64,000 nucleotides of DNA from Petunia secreta (taxonomy: Eukaryota; Streptophyta; Magnoliopsida; Solanales; Solanaceae): NCBI GenBank assembly GCA_029990175.1, contig JARKIP010000053.1:19936001-20000000 (forward strand). The letters are read 5' to 3'. Numbering within the stretch: position 1 is the first letter of the stretch; the number at the start of each line of letters is the position of its first letter. Both the position numbers and the translations under genes were made by a program. Shown piece after piece: positions 1-10,225 of the stretch. The notes below the pieces were generated by a model, which saw only the letters and a program-made list of their open reading frames with translations, was not told the DNA's origin and ran no database searches.

Positions 1-83
1 CCATCTCTGGAGAGGGAAGGCGATAGAAGGATAACAAAAGGAAGGATGTGGAATCATACAGGGTCGGGAGAAAAAATTAGTTC

Positions 84-350
84 TTGAGGAATCAGATCAA
101 ACGTGAAGGGCACAAAACAATGCAACTTCAAAGATTTCAGACTGCGGGGAATGCAATAGAATTGGTTGCCATCACTTTTGGGAGACTAGGCTCTAGCGTG
201 CGTTGGCCACCCACTATTAAGGGCGCGAATGAGAGGAACTTAACGGCTTACTGCAATTTTCATCAAAAAAAAGGCCATGCCATATTCGATTGCAAGGCCT
301 TGATGCTTGAAATTGAGCACTTGTTGAAGGAAGACATCTCAAAGACTTGA
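84..350 (+). pseudogene. gag fragment with CCHC-like knuckle
   Basis: An 88-codon open stretch whose second half reads YCNFHQKKGHAIFDCKAL, followed by a charged helix (about residues 55-88). The C-x2-[FH]-H-x4-H-type spacing and following helix match the knuckle at the end of Tat/Ogre gag proteins, where C-F-H replaces the usual C-x2-C pattern. It is a fragment with no upstream gag core in frame, and the ATG at 84 is unlikely to be a true start. Confidence 0.5.
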
Positions 351-559
351 TCGAAGAAGAAGTGAGATGATCAAGAGCGCCCGACCTTAAGAATAAGCGA
401 AGAATCAACGCGATCTTCACCACATCTGTGTCAGTGAAATCTTTGAAGACTGAAACACTGAAACTACCCACTAGTCTGATTGTATTCGGCTCAGTGGAAA
501 AGGAAAATGAGCACCAGGACGCCCTTATAATTGGTAAAAAAAAAAAAGGTGCTTGATTT

Positions 560-830
560 TCATATTGAGCATGCTTTGATTAACCCAGGGAGTGATGTCA
601 ACATCATTCAATGGGAGGTATTGCAGAAGATATCCAGCATCGACAGATGATGCCAAGCCCTGCAGGATAACCAACTTTAACAGCATCTGTGAAAAACCTG
701 TCGGAGAACTGGCACTGCCGGTTTATATTCTGGGCGTGACGAGCATAACACCTTTCCAGGTACTGACTTGTAATCACTCATACGAAGTTATCTTAGGACG
801 AACATGGATACACAAGGAGTACCCTTAACA
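560..830 (+). pseudogene. Retroviral-type aspartic protease remnant
   Basis: Around 575-630 the translation reads INPGSDVNIIQWEVLQKI, which resembles the active-site segment of Ty3/gypsy proteases, but the catalytic Asp position reads Asn. About 60 residues later comes a GRTWIHK segment, recalling the conserved GRPWLH end of the fold. The reading frame changes between these landmarks (a frameshift near 625-640), so no functional enzyme is encoded. It lies downstream of the gag fragment as expected. Confidence 0.5.
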
Positions 831-1329
831 CTTCACCAAATCTTCAGATACCCGACCCCGCACGAGATCGCGACTTACGGAGTGAGCAGTCCTCACCAAG
901 AGTGTGTTCACTACCCGAAAAGAGCCCGATGCAGGGTTGAAGCCGAGCGAAAGGGGAGCTAAAGGGTATCTACAGAGAATCACTGTGGGATGCATCTATC
1001 GATCGAATGGCCAGCATAGGGGTAGGGGAGCTAAGAGAGCGGGTGTCGAAGATGACACATCTAATTCCTAAAGCTACAGAACTGTGGTACCAGTTCTCCG
1101 AAGTGTTACTAAAACATAAAAAACTCGATTGGCCGATACATTGATGCCAGGTGTTGGTACGATTGAAGATGCATATCCTACAGCTTCCAACAATAACCAA
1201 ACCGGCTCCGGGAGAGCACATGCTGCTATACATCACAATCTTGGAAATGGCGTGGAACGCGGTCCTTACGCGAGAAGAAGATGGGAAGAAATTTCCCGTA
1301 CAATATGCTACTTAGAAAATTTTGTAGGC

Positions 1330-1977
1330 AGACGAACACCTACCGTTACTAGTCCAGTTCGTGGCTGCCGTAGTTATGGCAACACGGGAATTGCGCCTGT
1401 ATTTTCTTAATCATACGGTTGGTATGGTCTCTTCTGTGCTGTGCGGACCATTCTGTCTAAACCCGGGCTTTAAAAAGGTGAGCACAATAGGTCGAGGAGC
1501 TGGGAGAATACAATATCATTTATCAACCACGAACGACCTATCAAGTAGTAGGTCCTAGAGGGCTTCGCCGCAGATTTTATTGAGAAATTAGCATCAGAGG
1601 CAGAGGAGGCGATAAAGAGCACATAAATAGTTGGCCCCGGGCAGTGGGTAATTCATACGGGAGTGGTGCTCAAAGGTGAAGAGGTCGACCTCGACTTATG
1701 GATTAAAACACCCATGGGGAAAATCTTTCGCAAAGCTGCAAGATGCCCGAACAGCAAAGCAAAATATGAAGCCGTAATTCAAGCTGTTGACTCAGCCTAC
1801 ATATTGGGGGCTAGGGAGATCAGTCTCTATAGCAACTCTCGATCGGCGGTCAATCGAGCGAATGAGATCTTCTTTGTAGAAGATATCTGCACACCAGACA
1901 GGAAAAAAAAAGGCGCTCTTAAAAAACTTTCGCAAGTAGAAGATTGTTTATCGGGAAGAAAGCATAGAAGACAATGA
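1330..1977 (+). pseudogene. RT-connection / RNase H remnant
   Basis: Near 1350-1420 a stretch reads VAAVVMATRELRLYFLNHTV, typical of the tether between reverse transcriptase and RNase H. Around 1565-1600 a second frame gives an ADFIEKLASEAEE segment that normally ends this tether. From 1663 a 104-codon stretch (SKAKYEAVIQAVDSAYILGA, then YSNSRSAVNRANE) matches the RNase H core with its E, D/N and S positions displaced. At least two frame changes are needed to join the pieces, so it is dead. Confidence 0.5.
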
Positions 1978-2079
1978 AGCGACTAAAGATACGAACACCA
2001 ACACAGCCTGTCAATTGATAATGATCATATTAACCCCCGCGGACCTGACGAACCTCCTAGTTCTATACACAGGGACCAC

Positions 2080-2290
2080 TGCAAATTGGCGTTCTGCACT
2101 ATTGGAGTACTTGGACAAGGGAATACTCCTTAGGGACAAGGCGGAAAGTAGATAACTTTGAAGGCAGGCATTTCATTACTGCCTGATTAATGGAAAGCTA
2201 TATCATCGGCGATTGACGGCCCATAATTTACACACTGGTATCCAGCATCGGTTAGTGAGGGAACCCCGGGGTACGCTTCCGGGCCTCCTA
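2080..2290 (+). pseudogene. Pre-integrase segment remnant
   Basis: The + translation contains LLEYLDKGILLRDKAES, a stop, then FHYCLINGKLYHRRL. This follows the pattern of the linker in front of the integrase zinc domain in Tat-type elements (a tryptophan and YL-x-G-x-LP-x-D motif, then a Y-x-L-I-x-G-x-L-Y-x-R motif). The integrase core that should follow is not detectable after about 2290. Short match, so modest confidence. Confidence 0.4.
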
Positions 2291-4797
2291 AAAACTAACT
2301 CTCTGTCAAGCATGAAGAATCTCTCAAAGACGTGAAAGGAATGGCTATCACTTTGCTTAAGAAGTACTACTATTGAAAGGTCAATTGGACCTATACTTGA
2401 GACATGTATTTTCTCCTTTCTCGCTCTCCGTCTTTATCATTACTTTACACGGGCACTTATTCCCGTCTTTGTTAAGTTTCTTTTTGGTTCTGCGCCCCGT
2501 TTATCAATAAAACTACTATTCTATTTAGTCAGTTTTACAATCAGATCTATCTACGATCCAAATATTCATAGCCCCAGCACAATTAAGTTGAAGTAATACA
2601 CTCACTTGCCATTATAAAAGTAGGGTAAACTACTCGCTCAAAGCTAGATCACTTCTACTTTTGCCATCAGGCATTATTCGTTAGTTGAAATCGTCAATTC
2701 AACAAATTGCACCTACATGTCGATGGGGACGCCTGCCTGCATGGTGCCAGAAAGTATTAAAACACTCAAGTGAACAAGCACAAACATTCTAACTGGAGCG
2801 CAAAAATGGCCCGGTACATGCAACGGGCTAATGATGTCCCCTTGCGGACACAATATAAAATCGTCATTTACTGATGCAAATGAAGCACCCAACAGTGCGC
2901 GCACCCGTCTTTAAAAGATATAAGCCCAGGAAAGCACCTAAAACATGCTACTTGACTACACTACAAGTACCTATGCAAGTACGCATAAAATATTGATGAA
3001 CGTCCATTTCATTAATAATAGCAGCCCATAGGCTCATACAATACAATTAAGTTCTTTTGAATACAACACTATTCATTACAGGCAGGCTTCAAAAGGCTAA
3101 AACTGTAAGTTCCTCTGAGTTAGATACGACCAAGATCCTTCATATGGATTGTAGCTACTAATCAGCAGGCAACGCGAGGTTTTTCCTAGCATCAGGAGAT
3201 ATGTCAGCCCGAGAAATCTTAAGCACGCAGTCACTGATATAACCAAGGCCTAAGTACTTTTTCCAAAGCAAAGGACCTCAAAAGCGTCTGAGCACAGGCT
3301 AAACCCTCTCTCATCATAGCAAACTAAATTGAAGATTAGCTTTAAACTCTACTGGTCAAATGCAAATCTTCAAGCACAATTGGGAGCTCATTGAAGATGA
3401 GAGGGCTTGAGCTAGGAACCTACCAGAAGGGTGAATCTTCTCTCAAGTATTCCACAGCCAGCAGGCAAAGAGGCGATACAATAGCAATTCAGCCGAAACA
3501 AGAGACAACCTTGAACCACGGGCAGAGTTAGAGCTTGGTGACTCGCTAATCCGCTGATGGTACAAGGCTGAATCCCCTTGCCAGCCAAGGAACGGAGCCA
3601 AGCATCGGAGCGTCAACCCATGAAAGGGCTAAGCATCCTGACCCCGCATGACAAGAGGAATATCACAGCGACTACTGTGTTAGAAGATGAGCGCACTGTA
3701 ATCAGTGCACATACCACATCGAAGACATTTCGAAGAACGTTTTTAGAATCTCGATCAAACTTCATGACTCGGGGGACTCTGTACATCCAATCATGGATGG
3801 AGAACAGAGGAAGAAAACTATGGAGGTTCTTTTGTTAACAGTTTTCTCATGCAAAGTCCATTCTAAATAAAGGAGTTGTTCTGGAAATATCAAACTAGGA
3901 TCAAAGACAAACATCTTGGAAGAAGAAAGGCTATTCTTTCATAAGGAAGCTTTAGAAGAAGTAATGTATTTTTCTAAAGAAAAGTTTGTAATTTTCGTCT
4001 TTCATGAAGCCCCTATTTATAGGCGGAGTGAGATAAGGATGAAGCATGGAACGAAATGGTCAATGTAATTATGGCCTAAAGATATGAAACCATTCGGTGC
4101 AGTAAAAAGCGTTTATGGAAAAGGTGCATGAAATCAACATTGGTCAACCAGAAGACACATGGGTTTCTCAAAGAAAATCAAGCGCCAGCCTTGGTCAAGG
4201 AGACGTCAAGTTTCAAGGAGTTAGTAAGATATCTTTTCACATCCTTTTCGCATACTTCTTTCACTTCCTGACTGCTTACGACAACACTCAAAAAGTGGGA
4301 GAGGCTCTGACTGTGTGGGATAAAATATGCCACCTATGATTCTAGGGATACAAGTCCACCTGGCGAGATTACACTTACCTTACAAGAGCGCAGGGGATAC
4401 AAGGCTTCTCCTCCAGCCATGGCCGCTAAGCCAGTACAGACGTAGGAATACAAGGCATATATCCCGCTGCCTTAGGGTTTGCAGTCTCCTAGTTAGGTTT
4501 CGTATATACCGCCGCCTTGAGTATACAGGCCCACAACCTTTATTAGTTTTTGTATTTTACCATAATTAGGATTCAGTAAATCTCAACTAAAAATACCCCT
4601 CCATATATTGTATTGTACATCAAGTGATTCACACAGAATCCGACTATTCTCAAAGAATAAGATTATTACTTTCTTGCTTATTACTTTTCTCTCAACTTTT
4701 ACTTACTTTTCCTGCGTATTGACTGTATTGCTTATGACCCTCTAACAAATTTAATTATTATACCTAAATGACTAAATTTAGGCCTAAACAATACCGA
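2291..4797. other. No supportable gene; probable decayed repeat DNA
   Basis: Only short open stretches occur here (63-86 codons, both strands) and none shows a recognisable domain, signal peptide or biased composition. A TATA-like stretch (CTATTTATAGG, around 4014-4024) and several direct short repeats near 4340-4520 could belong to a decayed LTR of the element to the left, but no matching second LTR or TG..CA termini were found. The right limit is sharp: from about 4798 a chromovirus pol remnant begins. Confidence 0.4.
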
Positions 4798-6646
4798 TCA
4801 CAATAGCTTACAGTATCTCTTATCTCAAAAGGATCTTAATGACCGGCAGTAGAGATGGCTTGAATTAATTAAAGATTATGATCTCACTATCCGTTGTCAT
4901 TCGGGAAAGGAGAATATTGTAGCAGATGCTCTGAGCAGGAAGTCTATGTGCATCATGACTTTTTTTAATGTTGGCATGAGCCCTTTGGCCCAAGAGTTGG
5001 AGTCCCTTGGCGACTTCGGCGTGAGATTTCTTCGCCCAGACTCTAGCCGAGTCGTGGCATATATTGCAGCTCAGTCTTCCTTATTCACTCAGCCTAAGGA
5101 AAGACAGTGTGAGCATCCTTATTTTCTGGAGTTGCATGGTCGTGTCTTAAGTAGAGGAGTTCCTTCCTTCAAGCTTGATCCAGATAGAATTCTTTGGTTT
5201 AATGGCCGACTTTGTATTCCCGATGTCGGAGATTTGAGGTAGTCAGTGCTCCGTGAGGCTCATAGCTCACGTTATTCTATTCATCCTGGAATTACTAATA
5301 TGTATCTGGATCTTCGAAAACTATATTAGTGGAAGGGGGTTAAGAGGGATGTGTTTGATTATGTGTCTCTTTGCTTGAATTATTAGCAAGCTAAGTTCGA
5401 GCACCGCAAACCTATAGGGTTGGCTCAGGCATTCCCTATTCCCGGGTAAAAGTAGGAGCAGATCACGATGGATTTTGTGGTTGGTCAGTCAAAGACCCTA
5501 TAGCACCATGATACGATCTGGATCATTGTTGACATTTTTGACAGACTGACTAAATCAGCTCACTTCATCCCTATGAAGACTACTAATTCAGCTCAAAGAT
5601 TGGCTCGGATTTTCATTGATCTGGTGGTTAGGCTGCATGGCACTCTAGTGTCTATAGTAGTTGATCGTGGTTCCCAGTTTACTTCTCAGTTCTGGCAGTC
5701 TTCTCAGAACGAGTTGGGGACGCAGGTGCAGTTCAATATGGCATTCCATCCTCAGATTGATGGCGCAGGTTATTCAGATTATGGAGGATATGCTGGAAGC
5801 TTTTGCATTGGACTTCAGAGGCAACTGGGATGATCATTTGGCCTTAGTAGTGTTTTCTTATAATAATAGCTATCAATCATCCATTCAGATGGCTCCATTT
5901 GAGGCCTTATAGGCTGTTGATGTCATTCTCCTATCGGTTGGTTCGAGTCTCGAGATATTAAAGTGATGATTTTAGAGATGATTCGATAGACTTTGGATGT
6001 TGTTCATGTTATTTAGGATTGTCTGCGGACTGCCCAGAGCAGACAGATAGAGTTCGAAGTCGGCAATATTGTATTTTTGAAAGTGTCGCCGATGCAAGGT
6101 GCAAAGAGATTCGAGAGGAAAGAGAAGCTAAGTCCTAGGTTCATTGGCCCTTTCTGAATTGAGAAGTGGTTTATCACCTCAATTTGCGAGCTTTTATGCT
6201 AGTTCATCCGGTGTTTCATGTGTCGATGCTTCGAAAGTGTCTTCCTGATCCTTTCGAAGTGATTGAGTTAGATCCTTTTCAGCTAGATGTGAATCTGGCC
6301 TATGAGGAGCTCCTAGTTGCCATAGTTTTTAGAGAAGTCTGAAAGCTTCATTCAAAGCAGATACCGATGGTTTGAGTGCAATGGCATAATTGTCCTCGTG
6401 AGGAGGATACTTAGGAGCTTAAGTCCAGTATGCATGAGAGGTATCATCACCTCTTCGACAATTCAGGTTCGATCTTGATCTTTAAAGCCTAAAAGTTATC
6501 ATTTATTTATATTCTGATTCCGTAATTGTATAATGGTATCTGCTGATACGCTAGAAAAGTACGTTCAAATGTTCTTGTCAGTTGTGTTCAGTCGGCTCTA
6601 GACTCTGGCTCGTCTGAGGACGAACGAGAGTCTAAGTAGAGGAGGA
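4798..6646 (+). pseudogene. 5'-truncated Tekay-like chromovirus pol remnant (RNase H end, integrase, chromodomain-like tail)
   Basis: From about 4798 the translation follows the intact-length relative at 45190-46910: end of RNase H (4805-4950, with KENIVADALSRKS), the linker (4946-5242), the integrase zinc region (5250-5410), the integrase core with MDFVV (about 5469) and DRGSQFTSQFWQ (about 5663), and the C-terminal chromodomain-like segment (6290-6470). Many codons are replaced by stops (for example at 4850, 5240, 5325 and 5385) and the core loses frame after FHPQ near 5755. The 5' half of the element is absent, with a clean break at 4798. It ends in a polypurine tract and an LTR, so the 3' end is preserved. 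It is the likely source of the LTR sequence carried by the CLE array. Confidence 0.75.
6632..6646 (+). other. Polypurine tract of the truncated chromovirus
   Basis: The purine-rich run AGTAGAGGAGGA lies directly before the TGAAAC that opens the LTR at 6647. It occupies the place of the plus-strand primer in LTR elements. The related minus-strand element has the equivalent tract (58082-58094 in reverse) next to its LTR. Confidence 0.65.
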
Positions 6647-7765
6647 TGAAACAATCTTGGTTTGTTGTGTCGGGAGTTATGACTCCCATTGACGTGAAAA
6701 AAGTCTTAATAGCTCCGTAAGAACACTTAGAACTTGTATGCAAAATTTGAGCCAATTCAAACCTCGTTTGGTTGGGTTTTTGAGATGGTTTCCGCTTTGG
6801 TTGTCGGTAAAGTTTAAAAGATATTTCCGAGCTCGATTAGAGTAAATGAGCTCCGATTCGAAATCCAAAAGTACTGTTAGGTTTGTATAATCATTTGTGA
6901 CCTATGCAAACTTTCAAAAGTGAATTCTGAGGTCGTTCGGATAGTTTTGCTAAAATTCTAAAAGTTAAGAAATCGACTTCTTTTCATGGGTGCCGTATCT
7001 TGAGTTGTGGAGATACGATTTGAGTTTCTTATTTGCGAGCATCACCAAAAGTGTTTTATGAATTATGTACAAAATATAGGATCGTTCTAAGCCTTGTAGG
7101 GTCTTGTTTGGACCCGAATTGCATACCAACTATTGCTGGTGCAAAATCTGCATTTTCTGAGTTCTGTAGCAGCACTTCAGAGACAGTATAAAAGCCTCTT
7201 CTTCGCTGATTTTATTTCTAGATAAAACAACTCATTTCCAAGTCAGTTAAGGGAGAAATTTTGATACAAATTCATAAAAAAATCATCAGGTATCGATCCT
7301 AAGCTAATCTTTTTCATCAATTCATGATTCTTGAGATACAATCTTTTGTAATTGAATATGTAAATTGGGTTAGAACCCTAATATTTATGGACTTGAGGAA
7401 TTTGATTAAATTAAATGCGAATATGAAAATCAATGAGAACATTGGACTCGTGGAATTATGAGGAGTCCGAAAATGTATACTTTATGAATTTTCCGCTAGG
7501 TTCGGCCTAGGAGTATTTTTTCATTGTCTAAAGGTTAAATAATATTTCTTTGAGCGCTTATAAGTGCGAATATGTTTCTTTGGGTCGGAAAGAAATTATT
7601 CTAAGGAACGACATACATGAATGGAAGTTGTTCACTAGTTATTCTTACCCAGGACTTGAGGTAAGTGATTATCCCTTCCTTTAACGGCCTATGGCCTAAT
7701 GGATATTATATTCACACATTCATTATGTGAGTAACTGCAGACAGAGAGTACTTACTACGCCAATG
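6647..7765 (+). repeat. Unit 1 LTR fragment (3' LTR of the chromovirus remnant)
   Basis: It begins TGAAAC after a polypurine tract and matches, in reverse complement, the LTR at 55839-58081. Shared landmarks are the opening segment, the region around the TATA box, the GAGGTAAGTG stretch and the end segment CTGCCGAC..TACGCC. Similarity stops near 7765; the distal LTR half with its minisatellites and TG..CA end is missing. The first ~500-700 bp are clearly diverged from the other ten copies while the rest is nearly identical, which suggests an exchange breakpoint between about 7140 and 7330. Confidence 0.8.
7187..7194 (+). promoter_or_regulatory. LTR TATA box (unit 1)
   Basis: TATAAAAG preceded by ACAG, 848 bp before the CLE ATG. 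It lies inside the LTR fragment where an LTR core promoter is expected and is kept in all units (for example 10751, 14308, 32141 and 52140). If used, transcription would start near 7215-7225. No expression data are available. Confidence 0.55.
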
Positions 7766-8033
7766 AGAGAGTAAATTTGGGTCATTTCAGATGCACTAAA
7801 AGTAATGTGCTTCATCAATCACTTACTAAATGAATGTGTCAAGTTGGTAGTTATAATTGATATAACATAAATCTTACGTCATTAATGAACCTACCATATT
7901 CTTTTGGTAAGAAAACTTGATCAGTGTAATCTTGTGACACCACTTAGAATTTTTGAACAACTATATAAAGAAGGAACGATAAGAGCAAAAACCAAGTTAT
8001 ATAAAAGAAAACCCATATTACTTTCAATTTCAG
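7661..8033 (+). other. Candidate 5'-UTR intron linking LTR leader to CLE start codon
   Basis: The donor GAG|GTAAGT at 7660/7661 is a perfect plant consensus. The acceptor ATTTCAG|C ends at 8033, one base before the ATG, with a T-rich run before it. The predicted intron is 373 bp, and the same pair gives 373-374 bp in every unit except unit 10, where the inserted element makes it 9706 bp. The donor also occurs in other LTRs of this type (40940 and, in reverse, near 57313), so it may be an LTR property that is used opportunistically. Splicing is an inference; long-read cDNA would decide. Confidence 0.45.
7962..7970 (+). promoter_or_regulatory. Proximal TATA box of the CLE gene (unit 1)
   Basis: TATATAAAG lies 65-73 bp before the ATG; a start about 30 bp downstream would leave a leader of about 40 nt. 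A second TATATAAAAG at 7998-8007 is too close to the ATG to be the main box. The motif recurs in all units, altered to TATATAATG in unit 11. It competes with the LTR promoter as the working start. Confidence 0.5.
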
Positions 8034-8034
8034 C

Positions 8035-8277
8035 ATGAATAAGTTTTACTTGTTTGTATTTGTTGCTACCCTTCTCGTTCTCAATACATCAGTTGCAATT
8101 GTAGCTATCCGCCCTGAAAGTCTTTCAATCAAATCATCAAAAATCAAAGAAATTTCTAAATCTTTGGCCGAGCTTAAAATGTCAAAAGACTTCCAATCAT
8201 CCCTGAGAGAAACACCTACGGGACCAAACCCATTACACCATAATACTCCTCCAACTATTCCTGAGATATACCTCTAA
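8035..8277 (+). CDS. CLE-family secreted peptide precursor, copy 1
   Basis: An 80-residue precursor. Residues 1-24 form a signal peptide: Lys3, a hydrophobic core at 5-16, and a small-residue SVA or IVA cleavage site at 19-24. Residues 25-57 are a charged, Ser/Lys-rich variable region. Residues 58-69 are RETPTGPNPLHH, which fits the CLE dodecapeptide at Arg1, Pro4, Gly6, Pro7, Pro9, Leu10, His11 and His12. An 11-residue tail (70-80) follows. CLE peptides are secreted, trimmed, often hydroxylated and arabinosylated at Pro7, and perceived by leucine-rich-repeat receptor kinases to control meristem, vascular or symbiotic development. The target process cannot be told here. The ATG has A at -3 and is the only one giving a signal peptide. 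This copy has Val15 and the codon GCC for Ala45. No intron interrupts the coding region. Confidence 0.9.
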   Translation: MNKFYLFVFVATLLVLNTSVAIVAIRPESLSIKSSKIKEISKSLAELKMSKDFQSSLRETPTGPNPLHHNTPPTIPEIYL

Positions 8278-8356
8278 TGGGTTCAACTATTGATATAAAT
8301 GTGGCCCTCCAAGCTTTAGCTTTCATAGCCTTAAGAAGGAATACCTTATTAGATGT

Positions 8357-8435
8357 AATAAATCAATAAGGATTTACATTTGATAAAATACTAGATGCTT
8401 CTTTGCATGTCATTGATGCAATAAATCAATAAAAT
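8357..8435 (+). terminator. Poly(A) signal cluster of copy 1
   Basis: AATAAA occurs at 8357-8362, 8422-8427 and 8430-8435, that is 80-160 bp after the stop, in T-rich surroundings. The cluster is repeated after most copies; in units 5, 7 and 8 the second signal reads AAAAAA (22725, 29821 and 33376). The cleavage site is not predicted. Confidence 0.5.
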
Positions 8436-10225
8436 TTTATATTTTATTAATATTTTAGCTTCTTCTTTGATTTCGTATTTGTGATATATTCTAATTTGCT
8501 AGTGCCGGTAAGCTTGTGCTGGCAGCAACAAAATGCAAAAATATAGTTTTTTTTTTTTTGTTTATTATTTTCCTTTGCTCATCAACCTGAGCTCCCTACT
8601 TAAATGATTATTAAATTATTAAAAAATGGGCAACAGAGTCATTACTTTTCGTGAAAGAAAATATATTTAGTTGTTTAACTTAAAATGTCAATGTTCTTTC
8701 TTTTGTATTACTAAAGTCATTTATATGTTAAATTAATTCTCAAAAATCCATTTACATTCTCGTATTTTAACTTGCAACATTGTAAGTTTTAGAAAAAGTT
8801 TCTAAAATTCACATTCAACTATTCTTTGCTTTTTGAAGTTGTGAAGATTTTTCTAGTACTTCAAAAAATCTTGCTAGATTCCAATTGATATCCTTGCAAG
8901 TGGCTACTTGCTTGGTAAGTTGTTATACGACTGGAAATGTTGTCAACTTACAGCCCTAATAATGATTATTTGGTTGGTATATTGGGAAAAAATTGTCTAT
9001 TTTTCTATTAACCCCTAAAAGTGGCTATTTGGCTGAAATTCTTTCCGTAAACTGACAATTTTTCAAATAATAACCCTAAAAGTGACTATGCAAAAATTGG
9101 CTTATTTAAATGGACAGATCAAAATAACCACCCTTGACAATCCCACGCTCCTGGCTTTCGCGTCTATATAATAGTACTAATTACAAAAAATATTTAGATT
9201 TTCTCTTAACTAACAATGAAACATTTTCAATATGTAAAACAAAAGTAGTTAGATTTGTCAAAGAACTATGCGTAATTGTCTAGATATTTTCCTGAACTTT
9301 GTGAAATGATCTATATTTATTTCTTCTGCTCATCATCCCTCATCCCTCTATATAGCTTCAAGAACATAACATTGCTGGGGAAGAATTAGCAGTTAACCGT
9401 ATTTTTAGAGTTTAGTGCTTGTCCAGTAATTTAAATTGAATAAAAAAATAATATATAGGCAAACTTGAATTGTTACCCATTTTTGTTTAAAACTTTATAG
9501 TCATAGAACTGAGTAAATCTTTCATATTTTGGTTTACCTATGATATGTGGCATTTATAATGAACTGAAAATGGTTAGTACAATTTTAAAAAATTATAAAA
9601 AAAAAAAGCTTCTTTAACCGAAAAAGGCATATTTGGGTTGATTTAATATCGGCAGATATGTGGATGGGAGAATATTTTAAGAAGAATAAGTTTAAATCAT
9701 ATCGTACAATATATAGTTATTTTTTACGCTTTGCCGTTATTTTAACTTACCAAAATGGAGTAGTAACATCAGACACCAAAAAAAATTGACCAAGTGTGTT
9801 TGGAATGACTAAAAGCATTTTTCGTATAAAAAAAAGTTTTGGTGTTTAATATATCACGAGATCTCACTTGTGGGATAGCACTAGATGTTTTGTTGTAGTA
9901 AAGTGCGAGTGAATAATGTATTCCAAACAGATATAGATTAATATGTATATATATATACACACACAAATTAATGAGTGTTTTGATGAAATTTTTTAGTATT
10001 AAAGATTAATAGTATTGTGTTAAGCGTTTGTTGATAAATAACATGAAATTGAAAATTAGGATGTTCTAATTAAGGAAAATTACTTCCACCGCGGGACAAT
10101 TTTTCTTTTTTTTTTTGTTGAAAAATATATTTAATAAAAAATGAGTTTCGATGTAGGAAAATGACTTCTTTATGAGAAAAGTTTTGTTGACAAATAACTT
10201 CCGCCATACCAAACATATTCATATT
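8436..10225. other. Unit 1 noncoding flank
   Basis: AT-rich DNA without a supportable gene. A block of imperfect repeats around CCCTAAAAGTGGCTATTTGG lies near 8880-9120; a run of (TA)n(CA)n is at about 9944-9966; the end (about 10080-10220, ACTTCC and ACCAAACATA) looks like decayed transposon sequence. A conserved 60-70 codon minus-strand open stretch at about 9769-9966 reads partly out of the TA/CA microsatellite and has no domain, so it is not called a gene. The same flank follows every copy. Confidence 0.6.

Larger units (their letters stand above)
1..2290 (+). mobile_element. Degenerate Tat/Ogre-like Ty3/gypsy retrotransposon (internal region)
   Basis: Short translated stretches in shifting + frames recall, in order, the gag zinc-knuckle tail (84-350), aspartic protease (about 560-830), the RT/RNase H connection and RNase H (about 1330-1977) and the segment before integrase (about 2080-2290). 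This is the internal order of Ty3/gypsy elements, and the wording resembles the Tat/Ogre branch more than the chromoviruses elsewhere in the window. Most of the reverse transcriptase is missing between 830 and 1330. No LTR is recognised and the left end lies outside the window. Frameshifts and stops are dense, so this is an old dead copy. Lineage assignment is inference. Confidence 0.6.

Noticed and set aside
4946..5242. 98-codon open stretch as a separate gene
   Set aside because: It is the RNase H to integrase linker of a dead chromovirus, matching 45330-45630.
8035..8277. Alternative peptide families (CEP, IDA, PIP, RGF) for the 80-codon gene
   Set aside because: None of their core motifs fits; the RxxPxGPxPLHH pattern is diagnostic of CLE.
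9769..9966. Minus-strand 60-72 codon open stretch repeated in the flank of nearly every array unit
   Set aside because: It reads partly through the TA/CA microsatellite, has no signal peptide or domain, changes length between units and simply follows the high identity of the flanks.
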